Shown here: positions 60,593 to 64,000 of the stretch, in pieces
Layout: each line of letters begins with the position of its first letter
How positions within the stretch are numbered: the first letter of the stretch is position 1
From: Pelagibius litoralis
Lineage (GTDB): Bacteria > Pseudomonadota > Alphaproteobacteria > Kiloniellales > Kiloniellaceae
DNA length: 64,000 nucleotides
Assembly: GCF_011683915.1 (NCBI RefSeq)
Contig: NZ_JAAQPH010000002.1
Location: 1 to 64,000 of the forward strand
Direction: 5' to 3'
Program-made: the position numbers and the translations under genes
Notes under the pieces: generated by a model
What the model saw: the letters and a program-made list of their open reading frames with translations, nothing else
What the model was told of the DNA's origin: nothing
Databases searched by the model: none

Positions 60593-61939
60593 TTGGATCA
60601 GCTGATCGCAGAAGAGAGCGCAAGCGCGGCGGAGCAGGCGGCGGCGATTGCGGCCGGCAGTCTGCGGTCGGTGGATCTTGTGAAGCGTTTTCTCGACCGC
60701 ATCGCCGCGGGCGACGAGGCGGTGCAGGCCTGGGCGCACCTGGACCCGGACTATGCCCTGCGCCAGGCGCAGCAGCGCGATGACCAACGGGGCTCCGGCC
60801 TGCCGCTCGGGCCGCTGCACGGGGTGCCTGTCGGCCTGAAGGACATCGTCGATACGGCGGACATGCCGACCGAGAACGGCACGCCGCTCGACGCCGGGCG
60901 GCAGCCGCGTCAGGACGCGACGCTGGTATCGCGCCTGCGCGCGGCGGGGGCGGTTATTCTGGGCAAGACCGTCAGCACCGAGCTGGCCTTCTATGCGCCG
61001 GGCAAGACCCGTAATCCGCATGACCCCGAGCGCACCCCGGGGGGATCCTCCAGTGGCTCGGCTGCCGCGGTGGCGGCGGGGCAGGTGCCGCTGGCGGTGG
61101 GTACCCAGACCAACGGTTCGGTCATCCGTCCGGCCTCTTTCTGCGGTGTGGTCGGCTACAAGCCAAGCCACGGTTTGGTTTCACGCCACGGCCTGCTGTC
61201 CCAGTCGCCGCCCCTGGATACCGTCGGGGCGTTTGCCCGGACGGTCGAAGATGCGGCGTTGATTGTCGATGCCATGGCCGGCCATGATCCGGCCGATGGC
61301 GCGACCCGGCCCATGGCGCGGCCGTGCCTGCTGCAGACGGCCCGTGCTGCGCCGCCGGTGAAGCCTTCCTTCGCCCTGGTGAAGGGCCCGACCTGGGATG
61401 CGGCCGATGCGGATACCAAGGACGGCCTTGCGGAGTTGCGCGACTTCCTGGGGGAGGACTGCGACGAAGTGACATTGCCCTCCGCTTTCGAGCGGGCCCA
61501 CGATCTCCAGCGGCTGCTGATGGTTGCCGGTTTTGCCAAGAACCTGGCACCTTACTACGAAAAGGGCAGGGACCGTCTGAGTGACGTCATGCGCGCGGCG
61601 ATCGAGGAGGGCAGAACGGTGCTCGCCGTGGACTATGCCCTGGCCGAAGAATGGATCGATGTCCTGAATGCCGGCTTGGCGGAGATCTTCGAGCGCTACG
61701 ATGCGATCCTGACGCCGGCGGCTGTCGGAGAGGCTCCGCAGGGGCTTTCGGCCACCGGCGATCCGACTTTCTGCACGCTTTGGACGCTTTGCGGGACACC
61801 GGCGATTACGCTGCCGCTGCTGCAGGGCGCGGCTGGTTTGCCGATCGGTGTGCAGATAGTGGGCGCGCGCGGTGATGACGCACGTCTGCTGCGCAGCGCC
61901 CGCTGGCTGGCCGAGGCCCTGGCTGTGGAGGACGGATGA
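60593..61939 (+). CDS. Amidase-signature family enzyme
   Basis: A 448-residue serine amidase, TTG start at 60593 with CGGAG about ten bases upstream. The Ser-cisSer-Lys triad is visible as K83 (VGLKDIVDTA), the GGSSSGSAAA block (150-159) with the cis-serine, and the nucleophile S176 in GTQTNGSVIRPA. In the signature, GGSSGG is GGSSSG here. Being cotranscribed with the TRAP genes suggests hydrolysis of the imported compound or one made from it, for example an N-acyl or amide; substrate unknown. Confidence 0.86.
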   Translation: MDQLIAEESASAAEQAAAIAAGSLRSVDLVKRFLDRIAAGDEAVQAWAHLDPDYALRQAQQRDDQRGSGLPLGPLHGVPVGLKDIVDTADMPTENGTPLDAGRQPRQDATLVSRLRAAGAVILGKTVSTELAFYAPGKTRNPHDPERTPGGSSSGSAAAVAAGQVPLAVGTQTNGSVIRPASFCGVVGYKPSHGLVSRHGLLSQSPPLDTVGAFARTVEDAALIVDAMAGHDPADGATRPMARPCLLQTARAAPPVKPSFALVKGPTWDAADADTKDGLAELRDFLGEDCDEVTLPSAFERAHDLQRLLMVAGFAKNLAPYYEKGRDRLSDVMRAAIEEGRTVLAVDYALAEEWIDVLNAGLAEIFERYDAILTPAAVGEAPQGLSATGDPTFCTLWTLCGTPAITLPLLQGAAGLPIGVQIVGARGDDARLLRSARWLAEALAVEDG

Positions 61940-62010
61940 ATGGCTATGGTTCTTCCGCCGCCGGGTCTATCATCGATTTTGCCGTTTCGGCTTCTTGAGG
62001 AGACTTTGCG

Positions 62011-62202
62011 ATGCCCCTGATCGATAAGCTGCTGGCATTGCTTGCGATGGCGCTCTTTATCACCTTCCTGGGTATTCTGATCTGGTGGGTGCGTGAGCCC
62101 GATCTGATCATTGTGGTAGGGGTCGTTACGGCGATGGCGCTGTATGACTTCTGGAAGGGTGCGGGCCATGGCAAGGCGATCACCATTCACAAGAAAGACT
62201 AA
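62011..62202 (+). CDS. Small membrane protein
   Basis: A 63-residue protein with two helices (about 5-27, KLLALLAMALFITFLGILIWW, and 32-46, IIVVGVVTAMALY) and a polar end GHGKAITIHKKD. It lies 71 bases after the amidase gene, same strand, so possibly in the TRAP-amidase transcript. No recognised family. Confidence 0.7.
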   Translation: MPLIDKLLALLAMALFITFLGILIWWVREPDLIIVVGVVTAMALYDFWKGAGHGKAITIHKKD

Positions 62203-62288
62203 CCGCCCTTCAAACCGGCCCTGCGGAGATCCGGCCTCGCCGCCGGCGCCAGCAGTGCTGATTTCCCTCAAGCGGCCATAGGATTCAA

Positions 62289-62597
62289 GTGGGCCTCGAC
62301 AATGACAAGTCGGCGGCCATGCGTGCGGCTTTTCAGGCGGACCTTGCCCGGCGCCTGAGCGAGATCGAAGCCGTGATCGATCAACTTCAGACAGGGCGCG
62401 CGAGCTTCGAGGAGGCCTCTGCCGCCTTCTCAGCGCAACTCCATGATATCAAGGGCACCGGCCGGCCCTTCGGCGTGCCGCAGGCCACTGACCTTGCGGC
62501 TGACTTCGAAAGAACCATCAAGACGGAAACCTGGCGTGAGGAGAACGCCCCCGGGCTTGTTCGGCAACTGGTTTCCCGGCTGAGAGCGCTCTGCTGA
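62289..62597 (+). CDS. Stand-alone Hpt-domain phosphotransfer protein
   Basis: A 102-residue single Hpt domain from a GTG at 62289 behind AGGA. The phosphoacceptor block FSAQLHDIKGTGRPFGVPQATDLAADFERT has H52 followed by the L/I-K-G-T-G pattern of histidine phosphotransferases. It carries no kinase or receiver of its own. The nearest signalling partner is the response regulator 450 bases downstream, the same strand. A phosphorelay between an unlinked kinase, this protein and that regulator is the natural guess. Confidence 0.75.
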   Translation: MGLDNDKSAAMRAAFQADLARRLSEIEAVIDQLQTGRASFEEASAAFSAQLHDIKGTGRPFGVPQATDLAADFERTIKTETWREENAPGLVRQLVSRLRALC

Positions 62598-63049
62598 CCC
62601 CGTTCCGGCTTCATGGCCTGAACTTATTGAGTTGATCGTTACGTTCACTTTTTTGCGCGGATTGAATAAAGAAGCGAAAGACCCTGTACTCGGTTCGTCC
62701 AAGACGCTATCGTCAGTAGATATGGGGTTGAATGATAGTCTTTACTATTCAGGGTAGTGGTAGGCCGCAAGGCGCAAATAATCGTGGTGTCCCTCCAAGA
62801 GATTACCAATGTAGTCACGGGGTGATCGTCACACTGGCCATTTGCAGGTTTTATACTGCAGCAGACAGGAAGTCTGAAGTTCGGCGCCTGATCTGTGTGG
62901 TGATGTGACGGGACTGGTCCATTACGGCAGAATTTCTCGTCTGTGACTGTCGCTGGGCCGGTGTGACATCTGCTGCAGTGCAGGTGTCACGAGGCTGCAA
63001 TCGGACTCCACTAGATTAAGATCGTCGCGGTCGAGGGGAGAGAAGACCG
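62598..63049. promoter_or_regulatory. Leader of the response-regulator gene with 28-base palindrome
   Basis: No gene is seen in these 452 bases. The segment 62963-62990 starts GTGACATCTGCTG and ends GCAGGTGTCAC, a nearly perfect inverted repeat centred on CTGCAG. A second CTGCAG with CAG repeats lies near 62854. It may be the operator of the following gene or a small RNA hairpin. The ribosome site GAGGGGAG lies shortly before the ATG at 63050. Confidence 0.45.
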
Positions 63050-63793
63050 ATGAAGATTGCTCTGGCGGATGATCATGCGCTTTTCCGGGCTGGCCTTTGC
63101 AGTGCCCTTAAGGATGCATTCGGTCCGCAAACACAAGTTCTCGAGGCCGCCGACCGGGATGGCCTCGCAGCCACTTTGGAGAACGAAACCTGCATCGACC
63201 TGGTGATCTGCGATCTGCGGATGCCCGGCATGGAGACCGATGACAGCGTTGCAGGTTTGGTGCGCATCAATACAGCCATACCCCTGGTCATGGTCTCTGC
63301 ATCCGATGAACCAGCCGATGCCTGCGGTGCGATCAGGCAAGGGGCTAAAGGATACATCCTGAAGAGCGATAGCATGGCGGTCCTGCAGCATGCCTTGGAA
63401 CTGGTCCTTGCCGGTGGCACCTATGCGCCGGTGGAAGCGCTGATGGCCGGTGGGGACATGGCCGCGGATAGCGGCACGCTCAGGGCATCTCCACGTTCCG
63501 GCCCGCCTTTGCCGGCCCTCAGCGAGCGCCAGAAAATGATTTTTGAGCGCCTCGCCGAAGGAAAATCAAACAAGGTCATTGCCCGGGAACTGGGGATCGC
63601 GGAAGGAACGGTGAAGGCGCAGCTGCGCACGGTTTTCCGCAAACTCGGCGTCGCCAATCGCGTCCAGGCCGCCTTGGCCGCCGCCCAGGTGCTGGAACCC
63701 TCAGCTGCGGAGAGCCGCCCCGCGGGTCTCCAAGTGGCGACCGGTCATGGCGGGGAAGAAGGAAAGATCTATCCCTTCCCGGGTCAGGCGTAG
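63050..63793 (+). CDS. NarL/LuxR-type response regulator
   Basis: A 247-residue regulator. The receiver spans about 1-120 with phosphoacceptor D55 in VICDLRMPG, acidic pair D7-D8, and conserved lysine in KGYILKSDS. The LuxR helix-turn-helix (LSERQKMIFERLAEGKSNKVIARELGIAEGTVKAQLRTVFRKLGVANRVQA) spans about 155-205. A 35-residue disordered tail follows. No histidine kinase is adjacent; the Hpt gene 450 bases upstream may be the phosphate donor. Confidence 0.9.
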   Translation: MKIALADDHALFRAGLCSALKDAFGPQTQVLEAADRDGLAATLENETCIDLVICDLRMPGMETDDSVAGLVRINTAIPLVMVSASDEPADACGAIRQGAKGYILKSDSMAVLQHALELVLAGGTYAPVEALMAGGDMAADSGTLRASPRSGPPLPALSERQKMIFERLAEGKSNKVIARELGIAEGTVKAQLRTVFRKLGVANRVQAALAAAQVLEPSAAESRPAGLQVATGHGGEEGKIYPFPGQA

Positions 63794-63844
63794 CAATTGA
63801 TCGATTTCTTTTTCCTTGATTTGATCTGCAGCTTGATCTGCCAT
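63701..63844 (-). CDS. Possible small gene antisense to the response-regulator end
   Basis: A 47-codon frame from the ATG at 63844 reads MADQAADQIKEKEIDQLLRL at its start, a charged amphipathic helix, with AGGA six to seven bases upstream. Codons 18-47 lie antisense to the response-regulator tail. Short regulatory proteins of this kind exist, but no relative is recognised and the sequence may be unexpressed. Confidence 0.3.
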   Translation of the reverse strand: MADQAADQIKEKEIDQLLRLTREGIDLSFFPAMTGRHLETRGAALRS

Positions 63845-64000
63845 TCGGCATCCTATTAGCCTTGCCGGGATGTCCAAGGCCTTCTTCTAGAGCCTTTCGG
63901 TGCGTGGGTGCCTGCCATGGCATGCCACTTGCTACGGATCTCCGTGGGGATCGGTGTGACTGTCCGGCGTCTGCGACGGGGCGCGCTGACCCGGGCGGGG
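63845..64000. other. Right edge, unresolved
   Basis: A plus-strand frame from an ATG at 63917 (MACHLLRISVGIGV) stays open to the edge, but too little is visible to judge. I see no other feature. Confidence 0.2.

Noticed and set aside
1-64000. CRISPR arrays, rRNA genes, prophage or integrase genes
   Set aside because: No regular repeat-spacer pattern, rRNA sequence, or phage/integrase motif seen apart from the transposase tail at the left edge.

Overview
The window looks like a chromosomal stretch of a GC-rich, heterotrophic Alphaproteobacterium. The supports are strong G/C bias at third codon positions, a complete Entner-Doudoroff gene set, a heterotetrameric sarcosine oxidase operon, TRAP and CUT2-type transporters, and TAT-exported solute receptors. 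A Rhodospirillales-like or Kiloniellales-like host is my inference from gene content; no rRNA or other taxonomic marker is present.

Layout. 1-358: right end of an IS1182-like element butted against two long palindromes. 359-5676: AraC regulator, enolase-superfamily dehydratase plus Fe-dependent alcohol dehydrogenase, GNAT protein, acetylpolyamine amidohydrolase. 5677-7640: AT-rich island with three orphan genes, two of them possibly immunity-like. 7833-11828: Bcr/CflA exporter, an unknown secreted protein, and a PQQ aldose dehydrogenase. 12100-18457: zwf-pgl-edd-eda-pgi. 18608-24952: soxBDAG with SDR and VOC genes behind it. 25180-29194: YjbR, a decayed second copy of the iolB 3' end, and a stress module (Usp, small HTH, CPA2 antiporter). 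29154-41661: inositol catabolism (iolB, small membrane gene, iolE, iolD, iolC; iolG), an RpiR regulator, a three-gene CUT2 ABC importer and a second Gfo/Idh dehydrogenase. 41689-44659: XRE-cupin regulator with kbl-tdh (threonine to glycine). 44671-50261: GntR-controlled acid-sugar locus, with a frameshifted aldolase gene. 50435-54103: four-gene cassette of an arylsulfotransferase-like beta-propeller, two small membrane proteins and a PAPS-type sulfotransferase. 54308-61939: dimethylglycine/sarcosine dehydrogenase-like flavoenzyme, TRAP transporter and amidase. 62011-64000: small membrane protein, stand-alone Hpt protein, NarL-type response regulator.

How it fits together. Most of the window takes up and oxidises small plant- or marine-derived compounds: inositol, acid sugars, hexoses, N-methylated glycines and threonine. 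Three modules feed one-carbon and glycine metabolism: soxBDAG, the flavoenzyme at 54308, and kbl-tdh. Local regulators sit beside their targets with visible palindromes: ATGGAATTCGAATTCCAT between iolC and iolG, and repeated CCRTTAT half-sites around the XRE gene and kbl.

Best leads for something new: (a) the arylsulfotransferase/sulfotransferase cassette, whose 253-aa member resembles the three-helix DUF106/EMC3 insertase layout; (b) the Usp-HTH-antiporter module flanked by direct copies of the iolB end, with both outermost stop codons lying in iolB-derived DNA; (c) a threonine dehydrogenase that has lost all four structural-zinc cysteines; (d) the G7-tract frameshift in otnC; (e) the XRE operator set controlling kbl-tdh.
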